A stretch of 36,659 bases of DNA from an uncultured Anaerolineae bacterium. Lineage in GTDB: Bacteria > Chloroflexota > Anaerolineae > Anaerolineales > Villigracilaceae. A program made the translations under genes and the position numbers. Location of the stretch: assembly GCA_903822545.1 (NCBI GenBank), contig CAIJPN010000060.1, positions 1 through 36,659 on the forward strand. The letters run 5' to 3'. Below the pieces are notes generated by a model. The model worked only from the letters and a program-made list of their open reading frames with translations. It did no database searches and had not been told where the DNA came from. Every line of letters starts with the position of its first letter. The first letter of the stretch is position 1. This document shows positions 24,421 through 33,227 of the stretch, in pieces.

Positions 24421-24429
24421 AATCGTATC

Positions 24430-25254
24430 CTAGCCCCACATAAACAGCCGCCGGGCATTATCGCTCGTAATCGCGGCAATTTCTTGCGGAGTTGTGTTGT
24501 GAATTTCTGCAATTTTACCAGCGATATGTGTCACAAAAGCCGGTTCATTACGTTTTCCGCGTTGCGGAATCGGTGCAAGGAAGGGAGCATCCGTCTCGAT
24601 CAGAATTCGCTCCAGGGGCAGGCTGCCCACAACCTGGCGCTTATAATCTGCATTCTTATAAGTTACCGGGCCAGTAATTCCAATTTGGAAATTCAGGGCG
24701 ATTGCGCGCCTGGCGGTTTCTACTGACCCTGAGAAGGAGTGCAGCACCCCGGGCCTTTGCGCCAGCGGATTTTGACCGCCCTGTAGCTTTCCCACCCATT
24801 CCTCCAAAATTTGGAGCAAATCTGACGAGCACTCCCCGTCTGTGGCATCGCCCTTTTCCCGCATGTGCAGCACCACTGGAAGTTCCAACCCGGCGGCCAG
24901 TTCCAACTGTTTCCTCAGCGCCTCGCGCTGGAGATTGTGTGGCGCCGATTGCCAGTAATAATCCAGCCCGATTTCTCCAACCGCCTTTACTTTGGGGTTT
25001 GCTGCCAACTGCCGCAGCTCGGCTAACATCTCATCGCTAAAATCTAACGTCTCGGTGGGGTGAAATCCGATGGCGGCAAACAGCAGCGGGTCAGACCCGG
25101 CCAATTCAACGGCGCGGCGGCTGGAGGGCAGTTCGATGCCCGGAATTAAGATCCGGCTGACGCCTGCTTCCTTCGCGCGGAGCAAAACGTCAGCCCGGTC
25201 AATATCAAATTTCTCAAAATCGAGATGGCAGTGTGTATCGGTGAGCATCATCAT
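24430..25254 (-). CDS. TatD family metal-dependent DNase
   Basis: The 274-residue TIM-barrel protein is a TatD-type hydrolase; relatives are 3'-5' DNases or RNases. Metal ligands are visible: DTHCHLD at 6-12, GEIGLDYYW near 97, a His in VVLHMREK, a His in VLHSFSGS, and an Asp in LIETDAPFLAPIPQRGKRNEP. Three consecutive ATG codons (25254, 25251, 25248) leave the exact start open and no Shine-Dalgarno site is clear. It lies after the terminator of the phosphohexomutase gene and is followed by the polyprenyl synthetase gene after 9 bases. Confidence 0.92.
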   Translation of the reverse strand: MMMLTDTHCHLDFEKFDIDRADVLLRAKEAGVSRILIPGIELPSSRRAVELAGSDPLLFAAIGFHPTETLDFSDEMLAELRQLAANPKVKAVGEIGLDYYWQSAPHNLQREALRKQLELAAGLELPVVLHMREKGDATDGECSSDLLQILEEWVGKLQGGQNPLAQRPGVLHSFSGSVETARRAIALNFQIGITGPVTYKNADYKRQVVGSLPLERILIETDAPFLAPIPQRGKRNEPAFVTHIAGKIAEIHNTTPQEIAAITSDNARRLFMWG

Positions 25255-25264
25255 TTTAGTAAAA

Positions 25265-25291
25265 TGACAGTCACCCTAAAGGTGACTGTCA
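25265..25291 (-). terminator. Intrinsic terminator of the phosphohexomutase gene
   Basis: TGACAGTCACC and GGTGACTGTCA (11 perfect pairs) flank CTAAA; on the minus strand the stem ends in UUUUAC. It separates the mutase and tatD genes; only 10 bases remain before the tatD start. Confidence 0.8.
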
Positions 25292-25298
25292 CTTGTAT

Positions 25299-26723
25299 CT
25301 ACTTCAGGCCTGCCACTTTCAGACCATCCTGCAAAATCGCCTGCACCTTGTCGCCATGCCGTGTTTCGCAGTAGACGCGCAGGATCGGCTCGGTGCCGCT
25401 GAAACGGATGAGCAGCCAGCCGCCATCTTCCAGCTTGAACTGGAATCCGTCGATGGTGATGAGTTGGGTCACTTTTAGCCCGCCGATGGTTTCAGGCTTG
25501 GCATCCAGGATGGTTTGTTCGCGGGCGGCGCGGTCACCGCTGAAGGCACTGTCGATGCGGTCATAGAAATATTCGCCGCCGACCTTTTCGAAGAGCATTT
25601 TGAGCAGTTCGGTGGGCTTTTTGCCGGTGCGCACCATGAAATCGAGCATATACAGCCCCGCCAGGATGCCATCGCGCTCGGGCACGTTGCCCCGAAAGGC
25701 GTAGCCGCCGCTTTCCTCGCCGCCGATCAGCGCATCGGTTTCGATCATCTTTGGCGCAACGAATTTGAATCCCACACCGGTTTCATGCACGGGCACGCCA
25801 TAGAGTTCACCGAGCTTGTTCAGCATGCCGGTGGTTGAGAGTGTCTTGACGATTGCGCCGCGCTCACCACGAATTTCGAGCAAGTAATAAGCCATCAGGG
25901 CGTAGACGCGCAGTTGGTTGATGAATTCGCCGTTTTCATCGCCGATGCCACAGCGGTCAGCATCGCCATCGGTGATGAGCAGCACATCGGCATGGCTGTC
26001 CACAGTGGCTTTCAGGCCGACATCAATGTTGGGCTGGATCGGTTCAGGGCGTTTCATCTCTGGGAAGGATGGGTTGCGCTGGTTATGGATTTCAATAATG
26101 CGGGTTTTGCCGCCTTCCAGCAGGCGTGGAAAGTAGCCCGCCCCGTTGCCCCACATGCAGTCCACCATCACCGTCAGGCCGGCGTCTTTGATGGGTTGCA
26201 GGTCGATCAGTCTGTTGATGTGCTCCACATATGGGGTGTGGGCATCAAATTTGACGATTTCGCCTGCCTTTTCGGCATCTTTATACACTTTCCGTTTGAT
26301 CTCTTCCACCGAATCTGGTATCCCGGCTTCGATTTGTTTCAGCCCCTGCGGGTCGATTGCCCCACCCGTCTCGTTGCGGACTTTGAATCCGTTATCGCTG
26401 GGCGGGTTGTGGCTGGCGGTGATGTTGATTGCGCCACAGGCTTTTTTGTTGACAACCGCAAAAGCAATGACCGGGGTGGGGGTGGCGCTATCGGTCAGGT
26501 AGACTTTTAGGCCGTTGCCGGCCAGCACTTCGGCCACAGCCGCGGCAAAATGTTCGCTGCCAAAACGCTTGTCATGCCCCACAACGACCCATTCGCCTGA
26601 TTTGCCTTTATCAAGCATATATGATGCGTATCCTTGCGCGCAGCGGCGCACATTATCAAAAGTATAATCTTCGGCAATAACGCCTCGCCAGCCATCGGTT
26701 CCAAATTTGATTTTATAGCTCAT
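25299..26723 (-). CDS. Phosphoglucomutase/phosphomannomutase
   Basis: The 474-residue enzyme is an alpha-D-phosphohexomutase that interconverts hexose 1- and 6-phosphates through a phosphoserine. FGTDGWRG at 7-14 opens domain 1. The active serine is Ser104 in [11 protein letters not shown]. The magnesium loop DGDADR is at 252-257, the sugar-specificity loop GEESGG at 335-340, and the phosphate-binding loop RFSGTEP lies near the C terminus. Glucose versus mannose preference is not decided; GEESGG is compatible with both. ATG 26723 is preceded by AGGAGCATACCC. The gene stands alone between a long gap upstream and its terminator. Confidence 0.94.
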   Translation of the reverse strand: MSYKIKFGTDGWRGVIAEDYTFDNVRRCAQGYASYMLDKGKSGEWVVVGHDKRFGSEHFAAAVAEVLAGNGLKVYLTDSATPTPVIAFAVVNKKACGAINITASHNPPSDNGFKVRNETGGAIDPQGLKQIEAGIPDSVEEIKRKVYKDAEKAGEIVKFDAHTPYVEHINRLIDLQPIKDAGLTVMVDCMWGNGAGYFPRLLEGGKTRIIEIHNQRNPSFPEMKRPEPIQPNIDVGLKATVDSHADVLLITDGDADRCGIGDENGEFINQLRVYALMAYYLLEIRGERGAIVKTLSTTGMLNKLGELYGVPVHETGVGFKFVAPKMIETDALIGGEESGGYAFRGNVPERDGILAGLYMLDFMVRTGKKPTELLKMLFEKVGGEYFYDRIDSAFSGDRAAREQTILDAKPETIGGLKVTQLITIDGFQFKLEDGGWLLIRFSGTEPILRVYCETRHGDKVQAILQDGLKVAGLK

Positions 26724-27221
26724 GGGTATGCTCCTGTATGATCAATAAAGATCGTTTCTTGTTTATGGCATTATATCAGCCTGAAGCAGGCAGTTCCAAT
26801 TGGTGTTTGGCAAACTTGCATTGAGTTTATCTGTTCCAAATTTGGAATTGCTGATCCTGGGTTATCCCAGGCTTTGTCGTATACCGAGTATGCAAACCCG
26901 TATATAATTTAATGGCTCTACCGTTTTTGGTGTAAAAATCTGTAGGGGCGACCCTTCAAAGCATAAACAGGCGCATTTTTGCAGGGAATTCAAGCACAAA
27001 GCCACGATTTTTCGCACGGGGCGGGTTGCCCCTACCCGTTCCCCATTATGAACGGGAGAGCCAATTGAATCCAAGCCGCCACCTTAGGTTTTCTACGCTG
27101 AGCGGGGCGTCTTTTACTTTATTCATCACAACAAACGCTCCTCACCTCGTTCAAGATGGTAATCTTTTGAGCAAAGAGCGGTACTGTGATTGATCATTGC
27201 TCAATTCGATGGAAAACGATC
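26724..27221. other. 498-bp gap with repeat copy A and no gene
   Basis: Between the divergent mutase and GT87-like genes lies an AT-rich stretch. It contains the 98-bp inverted-repeat element at 26940-27037. No conserved frame, tRNA or clear promoter pair was found. The region after 27060 is anonymous. Confidence 0.6.
26940..27037. repeat. 98-bp inverted-repeat element, copy A
   Basis: Ends GTAGGGGCGACCC (26942-26954) and GGGTTGCCCCTAC (27023-27035) are inverted copies at 12 of 13 positions. The body aligns gap-free to 19904-20001, with the ends and the internal TTTCGCAC best kept. It carries no gene, so it resembles a miniature inverted-repeat element or a structured dispersed repeat. Confidence 0.7.
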
Positions 27222-28541
27222 ATGCCAGATTCTATTTTTGCTAATCTTACACGGCAATATAACCATGCAATTCAATTATTTATCCGCGGGCTTACACCGT
27301 ACCGGGTCAAAACCTATCCACCTATCTTCGCTGTGATGATGTTTGTCGGATGGATTATTAGCCAACTTAGGATTCCCGGTTTAATTGATAGCGCGCGCAC
27401 GATTATAGGCATAGATTTCGTAGCCTTCTTTACCGCGGGCAGTTTTTTCCTGCAAGGGCGTTTTGCCGAGCTATATGATCCCGCCGCCCAACTTAAGTTC
27501 CAGCAGGATTTGGTGGCGCCTGCCATTACAGATAAGTTTATGTTTTTTGTCAGTCCGCCATTTACTGTTCCGTTATACATACCATTTGCGCTGGGAGAAT
27601 ACCTGACAGGGTTATTCTTGTGGTGGGGGGTAGGTTTGTTCGCGCTGCTTTTTTCCCTGCATCTCCTCCGAAAAGAATTATTCCAAGAATCACCGCCATC
27701 CCTTTTACGATTATTTTTGTTAAGTTTTACTTTTTATCCAACCTTATTTTGGTTTATTGATGGACAAAGTACATCTTTTACACTGCTTGTTTATATTGCC
27801 TTTTTTGTCTTATTGCGCAGAAACAAAGACTTTTCGGCGGGATTGCTGCTGGGCTTGCTCATCTACAAACCAACGCTGGCCCTGGGATTAGGGGCTGCTC
27901 TGCTTTTTAAATTTCGCTGGCGGGCGCTTTTAGGATGCGTCATAAGTGCTGGCACCTGGAGCCTTAGCGGATTTGTGTTTTTCCCAGCCATAATGAAGAT
28001 ATACATTACCCAGAGCTTCGATTTGTTACGAGCGGCAATCGCCGACCCCTGGGGTGCTCTCAGCCTGCATGAGTTTTCGCTAAATTTGCTCGGGCAAATC
28101 TGGAAACCCGGCAGCACTATTCTATCGGCTGTGCTTACCGTTGGCGCGGTTATCATGATCTTTATGTTTTGGCAGCGTACCCCTTGGCAGCCAGGTTCTC
28201 GCGCATGGGATATGACCTGGGCCGCAACTATCGCGATTGGGTTAATCATTGGGCAACATCTGGGCGTATACGATGTCATGCTCTTATTGCCGGGTTTTAT
28301 GATACTTTGGAGCTACTATCCGCGTGGAACAAACGGGCGGTTGCTCGATAATGGGCAATTATTTGCATGGTCGGCTATCGTTTACATACTTGGATTCCTG
28401 TCAATTTATATTACCTTCTTCCAAAAATGGCTGACAAGCACAATGGGATTGCCTGCAATGGCCATTCAATTTGGGACTCTTGCTATCGCAGCATGGGCCT
28501 GGGTAGTTTACCAAGCCGGGCAAACTTCCCAGCCAGAATAG
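27222..28541 (+). CDS. Multi-pass membrane protein, GT87-like (DUF2029)
   Basis: The 439-residue protein is very hydrophobic, with about ten membrane segments and short charged loops. An acidic site near the first large loop (GIDFVAFFTAG), the segment FWFIDGQSTSFTLLVYIAFFVLLRR, and LLLGLLIYKPTLAL resemble polyprenol-phosphate-dependent glycosyltransferases of family GT87/DUF2029. In those enzymes sugars are taken from a lipid carrier on the outer membrane face. The start is ATG 27222, with GGAAAAC before it; a GTG at 27186 is possible. Its codons are more AT-rich than those of its neighbours, and a repeat element lies upstream, so horizontal acquisition is possible. Donor and acceptor are unknown. 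Confidence 0.68.
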   Translation: MPDSIFANLTRQYNHAIQLFIRGLTPYRVKTYPPIFAVMMFVGWIISQLRIPGLIDSARTIIGIDFVAFFTAGSFFLQGRFAELYDPAAQLKFQQDLVAPAITDKFMFFVSPPFTVPLYIPFALGEYLTGLFLWWGVGLFALLFSLHLLRKELFQESPPSLLRLFLLSFTFYPTLFWFIDGQSTSFTLLVYIAFFVLLRRNKDFSAGLLLGLLIYKPTLALGLGAALLFKFRWRALLGCVISAGTWSLSGFVFFPAIMKIYITQSFDLLRAAIADPWGALSLHEFSLNLLGQIWKPGSTILSAVLTVGAVIMIFMFWQRTPWQPGSRAWDMTWAATIAIGLIIGQHLGVYDVMLLLPGFMILWSYYPRGTNGRLLDNGQLFAWSAIVYILGFLSIYITFFQKWLTSTMGLPAMAIQFGTLAIAAWAWVVYQAGQTSQPE

Positions 28542-28662
28542 CAGGAGAACGCTCACAAAACATGAAAATGATTCTTCCAAAGCGCACAGGAATCCCTTAT
28601 TGAATTCGCCATCTCCTTACACACCGATCGTGTGCTGCTTTAAATAACCCCATTACTCTTTC

Positions 28663-28691
28663 TTGTATCGCATTTGGATTTGTTGTATAGT
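28663..28691 (+). promoter_or_regulatory. Promoter of the patatin gene
   Basis: TTGTAT (28663-28668), 17 bases, then TATAGT (28686-28691) gives a moderate sigma-70 promoter with a short leader to ATG 28719. Confidence 0.5.
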
Positions 28692-28718
28692 GAAAAAGTC
28701 CCACGAAAGGAGTTTTCT

Positions 28719-29669
28719 ATGCCCAAATACCGAATTGTAACTTTCGATGGCGGTGGCATCTGCGGGTTGCTAACAGCGATCCTGCTAGAGCGGATTTCGG
28801 CGCAGATTCCTGGCTGGCTCGACAAAGCCGACCTGTTTGCCGGAACATCCACGGGCGGGTTGATTGCCCTGGGGCTGGCTCGCGGATTGCCGCCTTCCCA
28901 ACTGGTGGAACTTTACCAGCAGAAAGGACAGGAAATTTTTGACGATTCCTGGCTGGATAACCTGATCGATATGGGCCAGATCAGCGGGGCACAGTACAGC
29001 AACGGCAACCTTACCCGCGAAGTCAAACGTATCCTGGGTAAAGACACCAAACTAAAAGATTTGAATCGCAGCGTCCTGATTCCCACTTTCGATCTGGACA
29101 ACGAAGACCCCAACCCGGCCAAACGCTCCTGGAAACCCAAATTTTTCCACAACTACAAAGTCAGGGAAGGCCGCTACGATGGCGATGAACTAGCTTACAA
29201 AGTGGGTCTCTATACCAGCGCAGCCCCAACCTATTTCCCCAGCGTGGATGGTTATGTTGATGGCGGCGTAATCGCCAACAACCCCAGCATGGCCGCCCTG
29301 GCCCAAACACAAGACCCGCGCGTCATATTCCCCTCCGGCAGGGAGCGTCCGGCTCTGTCAGATGTGGTGCTCATCTCTTTTAGTTGTGGCAAAGCCATGA
29401 TGCACATCAAAGGCAAGAACCTGGATTGGGGCTTCGCCCAATGGGTACAGCCCCTGATCCGGATTTTACTCAACGGTGGCGTAGCAGTGGCCGATTATCA
29501 ATGTAGCCAGATTTTGCGAGATAATTACTTCCGCCTCGACCCGGCTTACCCACTTGACAAGTCATTTGTGCTAGACGACGCCGACAAAATCCCCCAACTG
29601 GCCGAATTCTCCAAAAGCGTCAACATCGATGCCACGCTGGCATGGATTAAAGAACGCTGGCTCGGTTAA
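28719..29669 (+). CDS. Patatin-like phospholipase
   Basis: The 316-residue protein is a patatin-family lipid acyl hydrolase with a Ser-Asp dyad. The oxyanion loop is DGGGICGL at 10-17. The nucleophile is Ser44 in GTSTGG at 42-47, and the catalytic Asp181 lies in YVDGGVIANNPS. No signal peptide or membrane segment is seen, so it is probably cytoplasmic and acts on membrane lipids. The ATG 28719 is preceded by AAAGGAG. It resembles both ordinary bacterial patatins and the CapV effectors of CBASS defence, but no nucleotidyltransferase of the CD-NTase type lies beside it, so a housekeeping lipase role is the safer reading. Confidence 0.92.
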   Translation: MPKYRIVTFDGGGICGLLTAILLERISAQIPGWLDKADLFAGTSTGGLIALGLARGLPPSQLVELYQQKGQEIFDDSWLDNLIDMGQISGAQYSNGNLTREVKRILGKDTKLKDLNRSVLIPTFDLDNEDPNPAKRSWKPKFFHNYKVREGRYDGDELAYKVGLYTSAAPTYFPSVDGYVDGGVIANNPSMAALAQTQDPRVIFPSGRERPALSDVVLISFSCGKAMMHIKGKNLDWGFAQWVQPLIRILLNGGVAVADYQCSQILRDNYFRLDPAYPLDKSFVLDDADKIPQLAEFSKSVNIDATLAWIKERWLG

Positions 29670-29684
29670 ACCGGATGATGTACA

Positions 29685-29721
29685 CCAAAAAAGCCAGCAA
29701 CACCACTGCTGGCTCTTTTGG
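29685..29721. terminator. Bidirectional terminator between patatin and rhodanese genes
   Basis: AGCCAGCA (29692-29699) and TGCTGGCT (29707-29714) form an 8-bp stem, with A-rich sequence before and TTTT after it, between the convergent genes. Confidence 0.8.
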
Positions 29722-29747
29722 CATAACATACCACAGCGCGGACTATC

Positions 29748-30101
29748 TCAGGCCGCGCTGCCTTTTTTAACCGGCAGCCTGGCGCGCTGCCAGGTAAACA
29801 TCCCGCCGCTCATATTGATCACGTTATAACCCTCATTCAACAGCATTTTGCTGGCCGAATGGCTGCGGCTTCCTGATGCGCACACACACACAATCTCTTT
29901 ATCCTTTGGAAGGCTTTTCATCTTCCCCAACAGCTCTCCCAGCGGCATCAGCTTTGCCCCGGCAATATGCCCCTCACGATACTCTTCCGGCTCGCGCACA
30001 TCCAGCACCAGCGGGCGTTTTGCATCTTTTAGTTTTTCGCTTAACGCTTGCGGCGTGATCGAGGGCAGCGGCGGGCCAAAAAATTTAGACAAGAAATCCA
30101 T
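29748..30101 (-). CDS. Single-domain rhodanese-like protein
   Basis: The 117-residue protein is one rhodanese domain. LVLDVREPEEYREGHIAGAKLMP at 31-53 is the classic CH2A-type start. The active-site loop is Cys74 in CASGSRS, and VINMSGGMFTWQ near the end is also typical. It could carry a persulfide for sulfur transfer to Fe-S or thiolation systems; the partner is unknown. A short N-terminal segment MDFLSKFFGPPLPSI precedes the domain and may be a membrane-proximal helix. I chose ATG 30101, with GGAG 8 bases before it; a frame reaching 30233 overlaps the next gene and is rejected. Confidence 0.9.
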   Translation of the reverse strand: MDFLSKFFGPPLPSITPQALSEKLKDAKRPLVLDVREPEEYREGHIAGAKLMPLGELLGKMKSLPKDKEIVCVCASGSRSHSASKMLLNEGYNVINMSGGMFTWQRARLPVKKGSAA

Positions 30102-30207
30102 TTTAACTTCTCCGTGTGAAATATCGTACAATCTTACTCCAAGTGCAGGCTCAGCGGGTACAAGAACTCCATCAACCCAGGCTTTCTGATCACAATCAAG
30201 TTTATTG

Positions 30208-30968
30208 ATGATGACCACCCCCGAAAGTTGCATCCCCGCGATTTCTTTTGACCTTGACCCTGATGAAGCTCACATCTGGGTGGCTTCTCTTTCTGCTCCT
30301 GGGCCGCCTGGCCGTTTAATCGACATCCTCTCCCCCCATGAACAGGCCCGCGCCGCACGCTTCCATTTCTTCGACATACACCGCCAGCGCTTCAGCGCCG
30401 CGCGCGGCTTGCTGCGGAGCTTGCCCGGGAACTACCTCAAGCTTGAACCAACCGCCATCCGATTCAGTTACAGCGTCCTGGGAAAACCCGGCCTTGAACC
30501 GCTTCCTGCCATCGGGCTGGAATTTAATCTGGCGCACTCACAAGATGCAGTCATCACCCTGTTCACCCTGCGCCGCCGGGCCGGAATCGACCTCGAACAG
30601 ATTGCCCTCATGCTTGATGGTGAACAACCTGCCAGAATCTTTTTCTCCGCCCGAGAAAGCCGACTACTGCAATCCCAGCCCGACCCAGCCAAAACCGCCA
30701 CCTTCTCAAACTGTGGGCTTGCAAAGAAGCCTATCCGAAAGCGGTCGGCAAAGGCATCACCGGCGGCCTGGATGAAGCCGAAGTGGATTTCCCTCCGGGT
30801 GGCGCACGCTTCTTGTCCCTGCCTGATCGGAGCGAAAAAGCATCCGTATGGCAGTTGGAATTATTCTCCCCGTGGGCCGGGTTCCAGGCCGCCCTGGCGC
30901 TTGAACCAGGCGCGGCTCGGCTGACCTTCCTGGACGCTGACACACTTTCCCAGGGTTTGTCCCAGTAA
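30208..30968 (+). pseudogene. 4'-phosphopantetheinyl transferase (Sfp type) with a frameshift
   Basis: The first part, in one frame to about 30704, gives an Sfp/HetI-type phosphopantetheinyl transferase. It has RQRFSAARGLLRSL, LGKPGL, FNLAHSQDAVITLF and the Mg-binding GIDLEQ with Asp128 and Glu130. The expected C-terminal KEAY block then appears in the third frame: LKLWACKEAYPKAVGKGI from about 30705, continuing to TAA at 30966-30968. Reading TTCTCAAACTG as TTCCTCAAACTG would restore TFLKLWACKEAY, so one base appears deleted near 30705. The intact enzyme would activate carrier proteins by transferring phosphopantetheine from CoA. Whether this is a real mutation or a sequencing error cannot be told here. 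ATG 30208 is tentative, as no ribosome site is visible. Confidence 0.82.
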
Positions 30969-31029
30969 AGAATCCATCCTTCCATCGGCTGAAAGCAATC
31001 CCCTGCTTGTAAGCGCTTTCAATAAAAAT

Positions 31030-31058
31030 TTGCCTAAATCGGACGTGTAAGGTAGAAT
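31030..31058 (+). promoter_or_regulatory. Promoter of the histidine kinase gene
   Basis: TTGCCT (31030-31035), 17 bases, then TAGAAT (31053-31058) form a sigma-70-type promoter. The start near 31065 falls just at AAGGAG (31066-31071), so the leader is about 16 bases. Confidence 0.6.
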
Positions 31059-31080
31059 ATTTTTTAAGGAGAATCTGCTA

Positions 31081-32778
31081 ATGCTTCTTACGCGCCAGCA
31101 ATTGGAAGCCCGCTTAATCGCGCTGCACCAGGCCAGTCTTCAACTCGTCGAAGATATCTCACTAGAAACCTTGCTGGAACGCATCGCTACCGTAGCTTGC
31201 GAACAGGCAGGCGCACGTTATGCTGCTTTGGGCGTGCAGGGGGAAGATGGCGGACTTAAACAGTTCATTTCAGTTGGCATGACCGATGAACAGATCAAGC
31301 GTATCCCGCATCCGCCAATGGGCCTGGGGCTTTTGGGTGCGCTGATGGATACCGAAGAAACCATCCGGTTGACTTCCATCCAAAGCGACCCGCGCAGCGT
31401 AGGATTCCCCAAAAACCACCCGCGTATGCGTTCCTTTTTGGGCGTTCCCATCTGGCTGAAAAATGAACAGCTTGGACAAATCTACCTGACCGAAAAACAA
31501 GATGGCGGCGAATTCACTGCCGATGACGAGCGCATCATCCAGATGTTGGCAGCCCATGCGGCAGTTGCCATCAACAATGCCCGTTTATACAGTGAGTTAC
31601 GTGAACGCGACCGGGCCCTCACTCGCCGCAACCAGGACCTGGCGCTGCTCAACAAAACTGCCGAAGTTCTCACTTCCTCCCTCAAACTCGATGAAATTTT
31701 GCAAAAAACACTCTCCCTGGTGATGGAATACCTGGGAGTCGAAGCCGGAGAATTGTTCCTGCTCGAAGATGATGCCCAGACCCTGCGGCTTGTTCTCCAC
31801 CGCGGGCAAGCCGCCGAAGCTTTCTGGACACGCAACCGCTTCAAGCTGGGCGAAGGCATTATCGGCATGGTTGCCAAAAACAACACCGCCATCATCAGCC
31901 GCGACCTGGCCAGTGATGTGCGCTACCTGCGCGAAGCTGTTGTCAAAGTCGGTTTCCGCCAGATGGCCTCCTTTCCGCTCACATCCAGCGGGCGTGTCAT
32001 TGGCGTTCTCAGCGCCGCCACCCGTGTCTCTGTGCCTATCAGCGATCTCGATTTACAACTCGTCACCGCCCTGTGTGGCTGGGCCGGGCTGGCAATCGAT
32101 AATGCCCGCCTGCATAACGATGCCCGCCGCCTGGCAGTCCTGGAAGAGCGTGAACGCATCGGCATGGACTTGCACGATGGCATCATCCAATCCATCTATG
32201 GCGTTGGCCTGGTGCTCGAACATGCCCGCCTGCTGGCCGCCGAAGACCCACGCCAGGCCCGCGAACGGATACAACACGCCATCGAGAGCCTCAATAATAG
32301 CATCCGCGATATCCGCGCCTACATTCTGGATTTGCGCCCGCGCCAGTTAGGCAATGAAAACCTGATGGATGGCCTGCGCCGCCTGGTTATGGAATTCCGT
32401 CTCAACACCCTCGCCGAAGGCATCCTCAGCGGTTCTCCTGACGATGTGAGCGACATGCCGCAAAACTACTCCACGGCCCTCTTCCACATTTGCCAGGAAG
32501 CACTGGCCAACGTCGCCAAACACGCCCGCGCCAAAAAAGTTGAAGTCACTGTCTGGCGTTCGGCGGAGCGCATCATGATGGAAATCCGCGATAATGGCCG
32601 AGGATTCGAAATCGAAAAAATGAGCATGACCATCGGACATGGCCTTTCCAACATCCACACTCGCGCGCACCACACCGGCGGCGATGTTGAAATTTCCTCC
32701 GTGCCTGGTGAAGGCACCTCCATCCTGGCCTGGGTACCACGCATCGACACCCATTCCGTCAGCGCCCACCACGACTGA
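31081..32778 (+). CDS. GAF-domain sensor histidine kinase (NarL type)
   Basis: The 565-residue protein has two GAF domains at about 25-165 and 195-345, then a HisKA_3 dimerisation helix with phospho-acceptor His365 in ERIGMDLHDGIIQSIY. A HATPase_c domain follows, with HICQEALANVAKHA (N box, about 469-482), DNGRGF at 504-509 and GHGLSNI at 519-525. No membrane segment is present, so it senses a cytoplasmic signal, perhaps a small molecule, gas or redox change bound by a GAF domain. HisKA_3 kinases normally pair with LuxR/NarL-type response regulators, but none is adjacent, and the next gene is dnaA. AAGGAG lies 9 bases before ATG 31081. Confidence 0.94.
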   Translation: MLLTRQQLEARLIALHQASLQLVEDISLETLLERIATVACEQAGARYAALGVQGEDGGLKQFISVGMTDEQIKRIPHPPMGLGLLGALMDTEETIRLTSIQSDPRSVGFPKNHPRMRSFLGVPIWLKNEQLGQIYLTEKQDGGEFTADDERIIQMLAAHAAVAINNARLYSELRERDRALTRRNQDLALLNKTAEVLTSSLKLDEILQKTLSLVMEYLGVEAGELFLLEDDAQTLRLVLHRGQAAEAFWTRNRFKLGEGIIGMVAKNNTAIISRDLASDVRYLREAVVKVGFRQMASFPLTSSGRVIGVLSAATRVSVPISDLDLQLVTALCGWAGLAIDNARLHNDARRLAVLEERERIGMDLHDGIIQSIYGVGLVLEHARLLAAEDPRQARERIQHAIESLNNSIRDIRAYILDLRPRQLGNENLMDGLRRLVMEFRLNTLAEGILSGSPDDVSDMPQNYSTALFHICQEALANVAKHARAKKVEVTVWRSAERIMMEIRDNGRGFEIEKMSMTIGHGLSNIHTRAHHTGGDVEISSVPGEGTSILAWVPRIDTHSVSAHHD

Positions 32779-33227
32779 AACCGCCTCCCTGGGGATGAGT
32801 CTCTCGAATCAACGTTTCACGTCCCAATGACTGATTAAATTTCCCATTCAAATTTTTTAACATAAAACTGCATTTTCTTCGCGATTTTTCCACAAAAACC
32901 CCATATATGGGGGGTATAAAAAATAAAACAAGCCCTATTGGCTGAAACAAATGTTCCATTTGCAATGAAATTGCACTACAGCAGCGGCTATTTTTCTTAA
33001 GGTTGGCGCGTCTTAAAAAAGCCTAACTTTTTAAGATAGCGTAGGTTTGCCGTGTGGCAACCCACCCCCCTTTCTGCTAAAATCCAGCCAGTCAGAAATC
33101 CCAAGCGCAGGCAATCGCGCTTATTCCCAACCCCTTAAATCCCAATTACTGGCATACTTATCCCCTCTGCAAGCAACATGTTGCAGAGGGATTCCTTCCC
33201 TATTCGATATTGCTGGAGTATTTGTTT
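32779..33227. other. 449-bp AT-rich region upstream of dnaA, possible oriC
   Basis: The gap holds three palindromes (32899-32912, 33011-33036, 33163-33190) and AT-rich tracts at 32830-32900 and 32915-33040. A DnaA-box-like TTTTCCACA lies at 32886-32894 (one mismatch from TTATCCACA), with poorer matches near 33121 and 33160. Position next to dnaA is usual for an origin, but the box count is low, so this is tentative. Confidence 0.35.
33163..33190 (+). promoter_or_regulatory. Hairpin in the dnaA leader
   Basis: CCCTCTGCAA (33163-33172) and TTGCAGAGGG (33181-33190) are perfect 10-base inverted copies, and GCAACATGTTGC in the centre is itself a palindrome. It ends 37 bases before ATG 33228 with no U-run, so an operator or RNA structure is more likely than a terminator. 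Confidence 0.5.

Noticed and set aside
26862-27074. 70-codon minus-strand frame
   Set aside because: Most of it is the 98-bp repeat element, so it is not a gene.
28719-29669. Patatin as a CBASS effector
   Set aside because: No CD-NTase, Cap2/Cap3 or other defence gene is adjacent; the neighbours are a membrane protein and a rhodanese.
30690-30720. Selenocysteine recoding to explain the split phosphopantetheinyl transferase
   Set aside because: The break is a change of frame, not an in-frame UGA, although selA is nearby.
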